The notes: generated by a model from the sequence alone, not told the origin. A DNA stretch of 64,000 bases from Nissolia schottii (GCA_003254905.1 QANU01027507.1:4905-68904), one strand, 5' to 3'. Numbered from the stretch's first letter, positions 26,001 to 41,000 are shown. Numbers and translations are program-made.

Positions 26001-29000
26001 ATTTTGTACATAAATTCATGAATATAAAGTTATTTAATGGTGTAAGAGTTCACAACTTGTACTACTGTAACTTGGTCTCGTGAAAAATGCATAATCCTGA
26101 TTTTGTCCATGTATTCTCTGTATCTTAGAAAAAATGTATTGTCAAACAATAAAATAAGGGCAATATAACTGTTTTTCAGGGTCATTTGGAACTGTCATTC
26201 GTGCGGACTGGCGTGGTTCTGTAAGTGATTCATCCTTCCATATTTTATGGATGTTATAAATCAGGTTGTAGTTGATTATGGTTAGTTTTGTTCAGCCCTT
26301 AAAAAGTGGTTTTGAGCTTATGCAAAAGGAAATTTTCTTAGATTCCCTCCAAAAGAAGCACTTTGTTTTTGGATACAAATACAAAAAGTAAGTTATCTTT
26401 GAAAAGTGATTCTTAGGTTCTTAAGAATGTGTAAAACGTGTTTATGTGCTTAGATGTGTATGAAGTTGTGTGCTAGTATTGTGTTGTATTGCCAGTCTAT
26501 TTTATTCTATATACTTGAAAGTTTAAGTGAATTGCGTGAGAGAAAAACTCTCTCTGCTTTAGTGTATACACACTGTACAATGGAATCCCCATGAATTTGG
26601 ATTCAAATCCCTTATTATGGGTAACTATCTATTATTATAATCACTACTTAATATATATGATCATATTATGTTCAAAATAAGCATATCAATTCATATCACA
26701 CTCCCCGTCAAGCTAGCGCATATATGTCATATGATGCAAGCTTATTAAATGTGTTAGTGGGATTGATTGGTGTAACATCCCGGATTTTTTCCTTTTGAAG
26801 AAAATTGGTTAAATAAATAATTACGGGAACCGGTCAATACACGAGGAGGATAAAAATGCTGCGTGTGACCCGTAAAACCCGGCTAAGACTGGGCTTCGGG
26901 ACCCCGTAAATTTTTCCCCGAGCCATTGGACAAATTTCGGGGCCATCGGGAATTTTTACGGATACCGACAGTGTCCGTAGAATTTTCTGAGGAGAAAATA
27001 AATCCCCGGATACCTTAACCAGCCTCAAGCTACTAATCGGGAAAATTAGTAGATCACGACGGTGCGTCCGAAATATTTTTCGGATGACCATACGCGACAC
27101 GCGGGGATTGCAAACGATCAACCCGACCGAACAAGGGCAAATTTTAGAGAAATCTCTGCAAACCTGCCGTTCATGACCACGCCACCACCTTACCCCCATC
27201 AACCACTCCCCTTGCATCCTTCAAATCACCGTCCCTCCAACCGTACCCTCCACTGTTCACTCATCATGACCTCCAACACATTTTATTCAGTTTTCTCACC
27301 CATTTTCCCTTAGCCCCAAAGCTCAGCAGCAGCCCCAACTCCATTTCCACTCATCTCCTTCTTTTCACCTTTCCTCCAAGAGAACCAAAGAAAAACCATC
27401 AACCACCATCATCCCCCAAGGCTTTGATTTCATTTTCCTAGAGACCACTAGCCACCATCATCATCAACACCATATCCCTAAGTTTTCTTTCTCAGGGAGC
27501 AGAGAAGAGGAAGCTTGAATCTCCAAGCATTTCCCACCAACATCAAGCCATCCTTGAAGGTGGGGGAAAATGCTCTAAATCACCTTTGGGTGATTTGTGT
27601 AAGTTGTTTGTGTTATTTGGTGAGAAAAAATGGGGTTGGGGTAAGGGGAAAAGCTCAAAAAACCGCCCGCACCTGATATAGGTCTGTGGTCATTCGAATG
27701 AATTCTTGCAGAGTCATTCGAATGAGCCACACATGCTTTGAAAATAAGTCTTTTAAAATGCGGGTAATTCGAATGACCAGCTCAGTGTCATTCGAATGAG
27801 TCGTGTAAAAATAGCATCTTGTGGTTCCAGAGGAGAGCCATTCGAATGCCTTGGCAAAGGACATTCGAATGAATCCCCCCATTTAAAAGAATACGAAAGG
27901 AAATAGAGCAGAATCATTCGAATGACCCCGACGTAGGCCATTCGAATGACTCACCCCTTTGTACCATCCCCAGGGCTAGAACTTAGGGCCATTTGAATGA
28001 CCTGAAGTAGTCAATCGAATGACCTGTAGCTTTGGCCTTCAGCAGTATGTTTCTTTTACGCTTACGTGTGTGCCTTGCATGTCATTTGGTTTATGCTAGC
28101 ATGCATCATGAGGATGTGGTTGTCACTAGGTTGGTAGGACAACCCTAGATCACTAGAAATACTTCATCTAAATTTAACCGAAGATCATAATTGAACCCTA
28201 GGGAACCAAGGAAGTTTCTTAAGAAGTGTCCGGCCGCCGAGGGCTCGGACACCTTGAAGAAAGTACATAGATATGTAGTAGGGAATCCCCCTCTCTTGGC
28301 ATGTCATACTTGACAAGCCCCCACCAGTTTAGCAAGGTAACCTAGTTTAGAGATTAAGAAACGCAGGCTTAGACCTGAGCGTAGGCTTTGCCCGGAGACA
28401 CAGAAGAAAAGAAAACAGAAAGTAAAGATTATGTCGACATAACAAGAAAGTTAAGGCCGCTGCTAAGAAAGAGACGAGTCCAGTCCTAGTGCTGCCACGA
28501 GGGCAGCCCCTCACCATCCGGCTTGTTGGATGGTCACCTCCGATGAGAGATGCTTGCGAGCAGTCGTGGTTAGCTACCACTCGGGTACAGAGCGCTGCCT
28601 AGTTGCCGACGATACGGTAATAGTAAGTTGGTCACAGCCGCAGGGGGACGACGGTCCCACGGCCTGTGAAGGAGAATGACGGACAAGCCAAGTGACGCAA
28701 GAGGACGCCGCCCAGGCGTGTAAGAGAATCCCCCAACCCCCTCATGCATTAACAATGATGGTATGACTGATTGTATGTGGACGTATATGTATGTATGTGT
28801 GTATGATAAAGAACCCTACACAGGGCAAAGACTGCCCTAAGTACGTTAATGATAAAGAAGCTCGATAAGGAACCCCTACACCCTAGGGCAAAGATTAGTT
28901 CACCTGGACATTTAGTAATTTAGATAAAGCCGTTCAGGATTAACAAGATTAAAAATGAACTAGAATTATAGGCTGCATGACACGTAGAGATCTCCTAAGC

Positions 29001-32000
29001 GGCCTAGATCATGACCGAGCCAAAAGAGGAGTAGGAACCCTTGTAGGTGCCCACTGAGAACGCATGGTTCTCACCCCGCTTGTAACACCCCTGCTAGCTG
29101 CTCACTTCCATGGTAGTAAGCAATGCTCACAGGGTTGTTATTCGTTGTGTCGGGTTATCTTCAGCCCCCTTACTTTTACCTTTGCAAATATATCTTACGT
29201 GAAAATATGGACCCAATTAAAAATTGTTTGTGTGCTTAATCAATGTATAAACTAGGAGCCGTGCGTGATCAGTGAAGCATATATAACAAACGTTGATGAT
29301 AACCGATATCGGATTAGAAGAGTATATGTAGATAATTACAACCAAGGTCCATCACGTCATTACACATTGGCATACTAATAAGTATTTACACAAAAGTTGT
29401 AAAAGTCATAGATAGATCGTTACAAAATGTCTATCGCCCTATTGCGAATATCGTCACTTTGCTCATGCCCTGGAACTGTCTTGCTGCAGGCATCCACAAT
29501 CTACTATGCGTCTCGCTCGTCGATCTACTCACTCTGCACCCCTGGACCCATAAGGAGTGGGGGTGAGAACTTGTCGTCCTCAGTGGGGATCCTTAGCATT
29601 ACCTATCGTTTTATTATTCCATTACCTTCCAGGCCACTCAGGAGATCTCTAAGTGTTCATACATACTAAACTCTTGCTGATTATTATCTTTGTCTAGGTC
29701 CTGTATGACTTTATCTACTTTACTAGGTGATCGGGGAACTAATCTTTCTTTACTTACTTCTAAGTTCTCGCGCTTTCTATCCTTGACCGTCGTATACTTT
29801 CGTAACGTAACCGCAGAGACATGCATGCAGATAGACTCAACTGGTCATCATGCATATGTTGCGCGAGATCGTTCCACCATGCTTGCCAGGCACGAAATAG
29901 TTCACCATGCACACTTGGGCATGGTATCAATGCAAGAGTTGTTCATCATGCCGATGGGGCACGGTATCAATGCATGAGACTCGTCATCATGCACACTTGG
30001 GCATGGTATCGTCCACCGTACGACCTACACACTTGGGTAGGGTATCGTCATAGTGCATCCTACACACTTGGGCATGGTATCGTATCATTCCTCGTGCACA
30101 CTTGGGCACAGTATCATATCATCATGCACACTTGGGCATGATACCAACCCCGACCTTTACCTTGTCTGTTTCCTCTCTGTTCTTTCATGACCACCATCAC
30201 AATTCACTCTTATCTTTTCTTTAGCATTTCCCCTTTTTCCCTACGTTCCATTATGCTCTTTTTACTCATTAAGTGGTGACCTCTAGTTATTTATCCTCAT
30301 GATGCATGCTTCACAAACACAATAAATAAACAGTTATTTGCATATACAATTTCTGAAGGTTCTATACTGGTTGGAATGTGTAGGAACGCTAAACTCTTGA
30401 GTTCTTTGATGGTTATTCGAATGGCAAGGTTTGGTCGTTCGAATAACATGAAAATTGGGCCCTTGGGTTGCAAAAATCACGGATCTTCAGGTTAGACTGC
30501 TCAGTGGTTGGGCAAGCCAGCTCAGCGTGCACTCAGCGTGAGCCTGGCTTGTAAGCCTGGCGTGGGCTTCTGGCGTGAGCCTGGCATGGGCGCCTGGCGT
30601 GCTGATTTCCCAGCGCCAGTTTCGTAAACTTTCTCAGAATTTCCTTCCTACACAATTCCAATCAGCACTGTTATATTTTTCTAACATCAAAATGTCTCAA
30701 AATCATTTTCACAACTTAATCTCTATATTTTTCCCATAATACTTTCTAAATCAGTTTCTCAAATATACACACATAAAATAGCACATAAATCCACATAGAC
30801 AGTGGGTTTAGGATTACCCACCTCAAAATAAAATTCGGGACTGGTAGAAGTGATGAGGAAAATATCCTCTTCACGTTGGTATGTTCCTCCTATTTTTTCA
30901 GAGTCCGGTAGCGTTACCGCGATTTGCACGAACAGAACCGACAAAGTAACTTTACTTAAAATTTTGGGGTAAATTTTCTTAGCAATTTGTTGGCTGTTTA
31001 TAGGCAAGGGGCTTCGCCCCTGTTCCTAATTTCTTTTTCTTTTTTTCTTTATTTTTATTAGTTAATTAGAATATTATATTATTATTTTAAAAATATCTAA
31101 CCTATGGATAAGCTTAAAAGCTTCCTGATCGGTTCTGATCATGTTTGATCGCGTTTGGTCGTTTTTCACGCGTGTATATCCGCGATCTACTAATTTCCCT
31201 GATCATAATGGTATGTCAGGTTGAGGTCTTTGTGAGCATATCTCCGTGGGAGTATATTTCACATATACCTTTGGGACCCGACGAGATTTTTTTCCGGTGC
31301 TAACCGAAAATTAACCCAACACTTGCGAAATTTCTGTGAGCTTACAAAACCATTATTTGGACTGGTATGTTGGATTTAGAAGACTTTTATAATTATTTCC
31401 AGTGTAAATAACCGTTTTGAGAACACTTTAATTACGCAAAATTGTTGATTACGCGAAATCTTTGTAAGGGAAAAAATCGGGATGTTACACCGCTCGCTTG
31501 TGATGCTAGATGTCAAGATTTGTACGAGCCCTGGGATCCACGCCAGCCACTTCGATTGTTTTGGACGAAGACGCGGAGGAGTCTCCACCGTACGAGAAAG
31601 ACGTCGAGGTGGACCCAAACTTTCTACCTCCCCCACGGCCGTCCTGCTACCGTCTATGACCAAGGAAGAGGGTAAACCTGTTCTTCAGACGACGCCTCGC
31701 CCCGCTCACTCATGACGCTGAGGCTGGACTCCCAGCATCCATGGCATGAAAAAGACGAACTGTGGTAATTTTAGCCGCTGGAGTACTCTGTAGTTAACAC
31801 TGTAGATTTGTGTATATCCTTGTGCCATTAGATTAGCCTCGAGTTAGTCAATTTTTCCATCTTAGCGAATTTAGTTGTATACACTCTAAACATCCAACTA
31901 TAGTTTTTCTAGGAGGAAGTGAGACCCGCTCCCACGTAAAACTGTTCTAAGACCTTAATTTCATCAATCATGGCTTGTCATCGTCGTGGATATTCAAGAG

Positions 32001-35000
32001 CTTTAAATAGAAAATAAAGATGATAAAAAGGAAGAATAAGATGATAAACAATGATAAATAAAGAAATCATAAATAGGGTGAGGATTTTTAGTAGATTGAA
32101 TACCTTTTCTGAGGGTAACAAGCAAGTCAACATTGTTACCTGGAAGGCTTGCACTAGAGTCAGTTGATGGAGTATGACATGAGTTTTCTTGGTCTTCAAT
32201 CTTTCCCATAGCTGGGCAAGGAATGAGGATGACATTGATAAGCAACGAAAGGTGGTGGAAGTTGGCTTTGGATGAGATTCTTCAGCTTCATCTTCGTCGG
32301 TGATTATAGGAGAGATGGGTTCCTGCAATGAGGAACTAACACACGACATAGGCAAAACATCAAGGATAGTGGTGGACACTTTTAAGCAAGAGAAATAAGG
32401 AATTTCTTCAAAGAATGTGATATCTGGTTATTGACCAAAGAATAACAATGATATCCTTTATGTAACCTGGAGTATCCAAGGTAAACACTGCACAAGGTGA
32501 TAGTTTATCGAGAAACATCATGAACAAAACAGGTACTTTGAAAAACACGAGGTGTAACTTGAAACAATGATTCATCAAGAAACAAAATGGAACAAGGGAC
32601 CTTATTATCAAAAGATGAAGAGACATCTGATGTATGAAGAAACGAGCCATCAAAATCGCAAGACTTCAATGACGAACAAGTACATTGCTGAGTGTCAAGT
32701 ACTTTTTGGTTTCCATTGTTACCCTTGTTGTGTGACCAATGGCTGCTAGTGACTCCTTAGGTGTTCCCAAAGACGATCGAAAGAATGAACTTCCTATTTT
32801 TATGAGTTGTGTCAGTGTGCCTCTCCATTGACAAATTGGGTGGTAGCTACTATGACTCTTTGGCCTTTAATGTCAAACTCTGGCTTGTTGGCCAAGACTA
32901 TGCTGACCACTTCTCCAAAAGAGTGAAAATATTATACTAGCAGAGTGTCGTCAATGGTCCTTGGTTAATGCCCAACTTTGCAACATCATCAAATCCTCCA
33001 TTTATCCATCTATCAAGTAGAATTTTTGGGCTCATGTTACTTGTGAATTAGTTTGGGAACAAGCCAAGGATCTTTACATTAATGACACTCAACGTTTGTA
33101 TGGGGTTTGCCGAAACTTGATGAAGGTCATTGCTTCTCAGCTGCTTGATGACCCTATGTCTGCCTATCTGGGAAGATTGACAATGCTCTCCGTGATTTCA
33201 ATGAACTTTTACCCTTAGTTGATACCCTGTTGAAGGAATTGGAGCAACGTCACACCTTTATGCTTATAGCTCTACATGGCTTGCCTCTTGAATACTCTGC
33301 TACACAAGATCAAGTTTTGGGGTCACCTATTGTGCCTACCCTTTCTACGGTGTGGTCCTCATTGCTTTGGGTCCCTGCTAAACATCCTTCAGCCTGTCAT
33401 AGCTCTGACTCTAGTTGATTCTTCTACCTACATTTGCTTTGGCTACACGGTACACGGTACAATGATTTTGCACATTAGAAAGGAAAGGTTTCCTGAACAA
33501 AGGAAATCAAAGTTTCAACCTAGAGGAGATGGCCCATTCCAAGTGTTGGAAAAGATCCATAATAATGCCTACAAAGTTGAATTGCCTTGTGAGTATAATG
33601 TCAGTGCTACATTTAATGTGTTTGATCTATCTCTTTTTGATGCGGATGAAGGAGACTATGATTTGAGGACAAATCCTCTTCAAGAGGGAGGGAATGATAT
33701 GAACCAAAGTTATTGTTTCAATGAACTAACACAAGTTGTTCAACAAATTAACTTTCAATTTGTTGGTTGATGAACTTGGCTAGAAAAATTAGTTTTGCTT
33801 TGCAAAACTAAAAGAAATGTAGGCAGCGAAATTTGATAGCTAACCGAAAGATTGGAATCACTCCAATTGGAGACAAACACACAAAGGATTTGGTTAAGTC
33901 CTTTGATAATCTCACTTCTTGAATCACTCAAGAATTTAGGAGAATCACTCTCACAAATAACTTTGATAGAAATAAAAAAAAAATGCTGAATCTTATTGTA
34001 TTTTCGTATTACCACTTTGGCTACCTTATATAGCTTGCCAATTTGTGTTACATAATACCAAAAGTCACAAAATGAACTCCTAAAGGCTGCCCCAAAAACC
34101 CTAACCAAAAATCCACTCTAAAAGCACTATAATTGCATTAACATTCAGCCCAAGATGCTTTGTAACCTATGGCTAAGCATTCAACAATTGGCTGCCCATT
34201 AAAAACCAACTAAATGCAAAACTATACACTAATTCTCACTTATTCCATGGCTAAAAACGTCCAAAACTGAATGGCATAGCCATTTATTAGAAAAACCTTA
34301 AACAAATACTCTACAAAATCTCATTTAGGTTACACCACTTGGACCGCACGTTTCCATGATGCAATTCACCATTTTGGACTCATCACCCTGTGCACATATC
34401 AAAGGTGGTCTGAAGTGTTCTCATTATGGCCATTAGGGCCATACACTACAATGAAGTTGCTCCCAGTGATCATCTAATGTTGCTTAGGTAGCTGCCCTTA
34501 TCTCGGATACTCCTAATCAGTTGAAACCATCTTCTGCTAACTACACTGGTTTCCTGCAATGGTATGAGCATCATTAGAACATTGGTTCCACTGCCTTCAT
34601 TTCGCACACTGGTAATTCCATAGCTTGTCTCTCTCAGTCTCCCTCATTAGGGGTTTGTTAGGTAGATTCTCTATTGTAGTTCAACAGTTTGGCATGACCC
34701 GGAGTAAAGCTGATCACTCTGTGTTTTATCATTGTATTGCATGAGGCTGCATTTATGTGGTTGTGTACATAGATGACATTGTCATTATTGGCAATGATAG
34801 TGATGGCATAGCTCAAGTCAAACAACATCTAGGTCATCACTTTCAGACCAAAGACCTTTGCAAACTCTGTTGCTTCTTGTGCAATGAAGTAGTGCAATCC
34901 AGAGACGACATTCTTCTTTCAAAGAGAAAGTTTGTTGTGGACATTCTAGAAGAAAGGTTTACTTGGGGCAAAGCTTGTTGATACTCCAAATGGATCCTAA

Positions 35001-38000
35001 TATCAAGCTCCTACAGTCCTACTAGATTAGGGAGAGCCATTATCTAACCCAGGATACAGAAGATTGGTTGGGAAACTAAAGTACCTCACTGTTACTCGTC
35101 TAGACATCTCCTTTGATGTAAGTGTGATTAGTTGGTTCCTAAACTCACCGTGTGAAGGCCATTAGGAAGTTGTGATTCACATTCTTAAGTATGTCAAGAA
35201 AGCGTTTGGGAAATGCCTTATTTATGAGGATAAGGGGTTCCACTTTCGGCTATTGTGTACTCATTGTAGGTAATCTCATTTCCTGAAAGAGTAAGAACCA
35301 GAATGTGGTTGCCAGGTCTAGTGCTGAAGCATACTACTGTGCTATGGCATCCATGTGATTCATGTCGTATGCCATGCGATTTATGTCCTATTCCAATCAT
35401 CTCACCCGCACCACATTTTTGTATGACAAAAGAATCAACAATGAAGTTAACCAAACAGTCAAGAGAACGAGTTAACTGACTACGATAAATAATATTGAAA
35501 GGACCACCAGGTATGAATAAAATTGATTTCAAAGGCATAGAAGGACTGGGTGAAGCCTGACCAATTTCTTAAGCAGCAACTTTTGAATTATCAGCTGGCA
35601 TAATAAAATGAGGAGATTTAGTAGATGAAATAGAACAGAAAAGGGAACTATTACCAGCAATGTGATCAGAGACATCTGAATCAAATGGTATTTATAACTC
35701 TTTAAAAGTCGTTGCTTAAATCCTCAATCAATAATCTATGGATTTTGAGTATTGCTAGATTGAGATATGCAGGCTTTTGAAGCATCAGTAATAGCGGAAA
35801 CCTGAGATTCCATGGCAGCTTTTAATTGGAGATATTCTTTATAGTCAGCGTCTGAAAAACATTTATCATGCATTTCAGTCTTTGCCACAATTGCCTTAAG
35901 CATCTTGAAAGCATGTTGAGCTGTGGGTGACCAAAGAAAGGGTCCTTCTTTGTCAAGTTAGTGAGTGACTTAGCAATAAGTCCATAGTCTTTCATGATTC
36001 GCCCTTAGTAACCCGCAAGGCTGAGAAACCCCAAAGAGCATTTAAAGCATGTGGGGTAGGCTAAAAGTAAGTAATTAACAAATTATGTTATGCATACATT
36101 TTAAGATTTTTGAGACTTAAAATTTAATAAAAATTAATTTCCCTAGATTGGAAGAAGGGGTTTTTTTTTTCCCCCTAATGAAAATTTATTTGAACTTGCT
36201 TGTTTTAAAGCTTGATCCTTTCTTTTTATTAAAAGAAAATGTTTGTTCCTCTCTATGTCAGGACTTAAGTGACGACTCTAAAAAAAGTTATAAATACCAC
36301 ATTCAGGCTCTTTCTTCTTATTAATATAAGCTTTTATATTATTTTAGTTTAGTTTATTTCTTTTTTTTTTTGTAAGACTTTTATGGTTTGATATGATTTT
36401 TTTTTTTCAAGAAAAAATGTTAATTCAGAAATAAACAAAATAGAGAACTAAATGACTGATTGAATTTGTTAATATGATAATAATTAATACTGCTATCATT
36501 CCATACTTCATGTTTTCATGTTCTTTCATCATTGGTGTGTGGTTAATCCCTACTGCGTAACCTTTTAGGATGTTGCTGTGAAGATTCTCAAGGTGCAAGG
36601 TTTTGATTCTGAACGATTAGAAGAATTTCTTAAGGAGGTAGGTTATATCCATGTTCATCTTTATGTTTTTAATTGAGGGTGGGGAAGGGCTTTTATATTA
36701 GATTTTGCATATTTAAAATTTTTTGTCCTCGATAATTGCAATTCAGTATGACAAGAAGTAATTTCACAGGTTTCCCTCATGAAGCGCCTGCGCCATCCAA
36801 ACATTGTACTTCTGATGGGTGCAATATTTCAACCCCCAAATTTATCTATAGTAACAGAATATTTGTCAAGGTACATTAATTTCCTGAACCAATTGTCTTT
36901 GTGTTGTTCCTCACTCATGTGCTATGTTGTAATTGACTTCAGGCAGAAAGAGATGTTCTAAATAAATGTTCTTTGAACTGCAGAGGCAGCTTGTATGAAC
37001 TTTTGCGCATGCCTGATATTGGATTATCACTCAGTGAAAGTCGTCGTTTAAGTATGGCTTATGACGTGGTATACCTTCACTGTTCAAATCTGTCAATCTT
37101 CCAGCTTCTGTCTTTTTTAACATCTAACAGAAAATAATGAATCATCGTTTACGTAATAGACTTTGAGAGATATTTTCATGTTTGTCTAGGCAAGTGGAAT
37201 GAATTATCTACATCAAATGAGACCTCCCATTGTTCATAGAGATTTGAAGTCCCCAAATCTTTTGGTTGATGATACATACACCGTTAAGGTAAATGTTCTA
37301 GACAACTTGTTTTTTGCAGTTTCCTTTGATTTTTTTTTTTCTTTTAATGATAGTGTCATTCAATCAAATCACTTCAAATGTATGACTTTCTAAGTAGCAG
37401 GTGAGAGTCAAGATTTTTACTTACATGACAAGATTTAACTGGATGACAGTTTAAAACTATTTTACACTGTTAGTAGATAGCAAATAAACTCTATTTTTTT
37501 ATTGGTGATTGATCTGATACTTAAAAAAAATAAAAAATAAAGCTATCAAATTTTTCTGCTGCTCTGATTGCTAGGGGTAACAGGCCCCTGTCCTGTCCTT
37601 CTCTGCCTGACTGGTAATAATCTGTTACTACTAGGTCAAGTATTGATAAGCATCCCTGGGTATCTTGTAACTGAAAGAGAAATTTAAAAAATAAAAAAAA
37701 TAAAAAAGCATAATAAAGGTTTAAGATCACATATCACAATTTTGTAAACAATTTAGAATACAGAAAAATAGAACTAAAGTCACAAATAACAGTAGTGGGG
37801 TAAGCGGACCGGGTTGATCTGATGAACCCACCAAAATCAAACTGAACCTACCTATTTGGTTCGGTTCATTTGGCCTGAGTGGGTGAAAACCTACCAAAAC
37901 CAAGGATGAGAGAGTTTGGTCTCGGATCCTGAGATTTTGGACCCGTTGGCAACAAACCTGTTAAACTTGCCTTTTGACTTTTTTGTTTTTGATTTTGTGT

Positions 38001-41000
38001 GTGTGTTTTTTTTTAGATGAACAATGTGGTTTCATTGTTGACAGGCTCAACCATGGAGGAGCAAAAGACAAACCCTCCACCCCCTATGTAACATCCTTGC
38101 TAGCTGCTTACACGTACTTCGTAAATAATGCTCACAGGGTTGTTATCTTCCTTGGTTGGGTTACTTCTAGCCCCTACTTTTAGCTTTGCAAATATTTCTT
38201 TACCCAAATATGGACCGTTTTGAAACTTTTTCCGCTCTTTACTAAAACATAAAGTATGAGCCGTGCGCGTTTAAGGAAGCATACATATATAAGCAAGCGA
38301 TAGAGTCGATGTGACTTAGGCGTTTATCAGCATAATGACAAGGCATTCGTAACATTTCACGATATATAAATCTTTACATAGGTCCAAAAATAATTACACA
38401 TTGTAACATCCTGGGTTTTTCCCTTAGAAAAATTTTGCAAAATTTATAGATTTTTGCCTAATCAAAAGTATAAAGGAAAATGATTATTGGACGGGGGAAA
38501 ATTATTTACGAGATTTATTTCCCTTGAACCTTGGATAAAGTCATGGAGTCACAGTCTCGCGGAACACCGCGAGATCCATGCGTGTTTTCGGGCAATACGG
38601 GAACCTTGACAGGAGCCAAAGGGATTCGTAAAAGATAGGCTGACAGATATAAGTTCCCCGATACCCTGGTTTGGCATGCCATCTTGACCGAGAAAATTCG
38701 TAGATCGCGGATATGTGCTCGGAATATTTTTCGAATATCCATACACGGGTGAGTGGTTACCAAACGCGATCAAACGTGACCGAAACTGGACAGAGGGCCT
38801 TGATATTTTAGATATTTATAATAAAATAACAATATAATAATAATAAAATTAATTAATAAAATTAATAAATAAAGGCACGGGGCACAGCTATACATAGGCC
38901 TCCGAGTAAAAAATTTTACTTACACTTTTTCCTTCAGTTTTCCCATTTCTAGTCCTGTTTGTGTACATCGCGGAAGCGCTGTCGGACTCCCGAAAATTCC
39001 TTGGAGCACGCCATTGTGATGAGGATTTTCTCCACAACCACCTTACCAACTCCGAATCCGCATAGGAAGTGGGTAACCCTAAGCCCATTGTCTATGTGGT
39101 TTTATTTGTGATTTTCTATGCGTTTTTATATATGTTTGACTGTGAAAACGTTAAGTAGAAATTAGGAAGGTTGTGTGGTAAAAATGGTTTTTCGTGGTTT
39201 TAACAAAGAAAATGTGTAATTGTACTGATTGGAACCCTAGGAACAATGATTATACATGTCCTCCGGAGAAAAGTGAGAACTGATGCCTCGGAGGGGATTT
39301 TTGAGGATTTCATTCGATTGAATTCCAATTCAGTCGAATGAAAGAAAATTCTAGGATTTCATTCGATTTGAATCCCCAATTCATTCGAATGAAAGAATTA
39401 TGGAGGTTTCGATCGATTGAATTCCCTTTTCAATCGAATGAAAGAACTCGTGTAACACCCCTGCTAACTGCCTGCTTCCATGGTAGCAAGCAATGCTCAC
39501 AGGGTTGTTATGCGTTGTGCCAGGTTAACTTTTACCCTTACTTTTACCTTTGCAAATAGTTCTTATACGAAAATATGGACCAATTTGAAAATTATTCTTT
39601 TACAATATCTGCTTGTAAATTAGGGGCCGTGCGTGATTTAGAGAACGTATAACAACAATCGCTATAGGCTAAAGGTAACTGAAGCAGAACATAAAGAGTA
39701 TATGTGCTTACATAAATAAATACAACCAAGGTCCCACATCAGTACACATTGTCATAATAATAAATATGTACACAAAATGGATCTAAGTCCTAATACATAA
39801 TACAAAACATATATTCTCCAAAACATATATATTCATCGTGTCAGCATCGTCCCTGTGTCTTGACCTCCACCAACTGTCAGTGCAGTCACCTCGTACACCT
39901 GCTGGATCCATAACCGAGTGGGGGTGAGAACTCTTAGTCCTCAGTGGGGTTCCTTAGCACTAACTACTGTTCATTTACTCGGGTATCCTCCAAGCCGCTC
40001 AGGAGATCTCTAAGTGATCATGCATACTAAACAAAACCTACTGATTATTATCTTGGCCTAGAATCCTGAACAGCTTTATCTATGTTACTACGTGATCAAG
40101 GAACTAGTCTTGCTTATCTAGGTTCTCGCGCTTTCTACTCCTAGCCATCGTTACATAACCACATCATAAACATGTATGCTGACAGACACACTGATCATCA
40201 CGCATATGTTGCGCGGTAAACCTTCCACCATGCTTGCCAAGCACGGGACATTTCATACTATCTATGCAAGGGGTCATCGTACCGATGAGGCACGGATTCC
40301 AATGCATGTTCTTATCATTTCTTTTCCTTTGTTCTTCCGAGCCAGGCGTGAACTCCTCGACCCCGGTCTCATTCATCCTTTCTTTACTTTCTTTCTGTTC
40401 ATTTTGTTCTTCCGAGCCAGGCGTGAACTCCTGGACCCCGGTGTCCCAATACTCCCTCGTACACCTCAGGACCGTCGTCCCCATGGTGGTGTACGACCTG
40501 CCTTCTCTGTCTGTTTCCCGGGCAAACATGACTCCACCCCTTTCCCGGGTGGCGAGGGGCCGCCCTCTTGGCTAAGTCGGAAGCGGACCATATCATACAC
40601 ATATCCATCGCATCATAATCCATTCATTTTTCTATCACATGTCATGCGTCTCATCATTCTTTTCTCTCATATGCACATTTATCTTTCCTCATCATGCTCT
40701 TGTTCCTACAGTTCGTTATCATCTTTCATTCATGGCCTTTTATTCATTAAACAACAATCCTCTAGTGATCTATCCTCATGATGCATGATTTAGCAAAACC
40801 CACAATCACATAATCACATCATTCATCAACAGTCACATCATACATCAACAACTATAATCCTATACAATGATTTAAGTTTCTATACTGGTTGGAACATGTA
40901 GAAAAATTAAGGGACTCAAAGACTTCAGGTTTCACTCGAATGACTAGGGGTGCATTCGAATGAAATCCTGCGAGTTCTTTCATTCGATTGAATCCTCCCG

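Larger units (their letters stand above)
29081..31489 (-). mobile_element. Family A solo LTR (TSD CCGCT), nested in intron 8
   Basis: Starts TGTAACACCCCTGCTAGC and ends CGGGATGTTACA in plus letters. CCGCT flanks it at 29076-29080 and 31490-31494. It holds a tandem repeat at 29880-30145, a CGTTCGAATA pair (30414, 30436), a CCTGGCGTG array (30515-30605) and a minus-strand TATA (CTGTTTATAGG near 30992). No internal domain. Confidence 0.88.

Noticed and set aside
26771-31489. A 4.7 kb DNA transposon with long terminal inverted repeats
   Set aside because: The inner minus LTR has its own CCGCT duplication at 29076 and 31490, and the outer LTR resumes at 31495. Nested LTRs explain the inverted arms.
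36779-36961. Separate small kinase gene
   Set aside because: This frame is exon 10 read through its intron; exon phases join it to neighbouring exons.
40176-40781. 201-codon open frame
   Set aside because: Low-complexity translation inside a family A solo LTR; overlapping frames are equally open.
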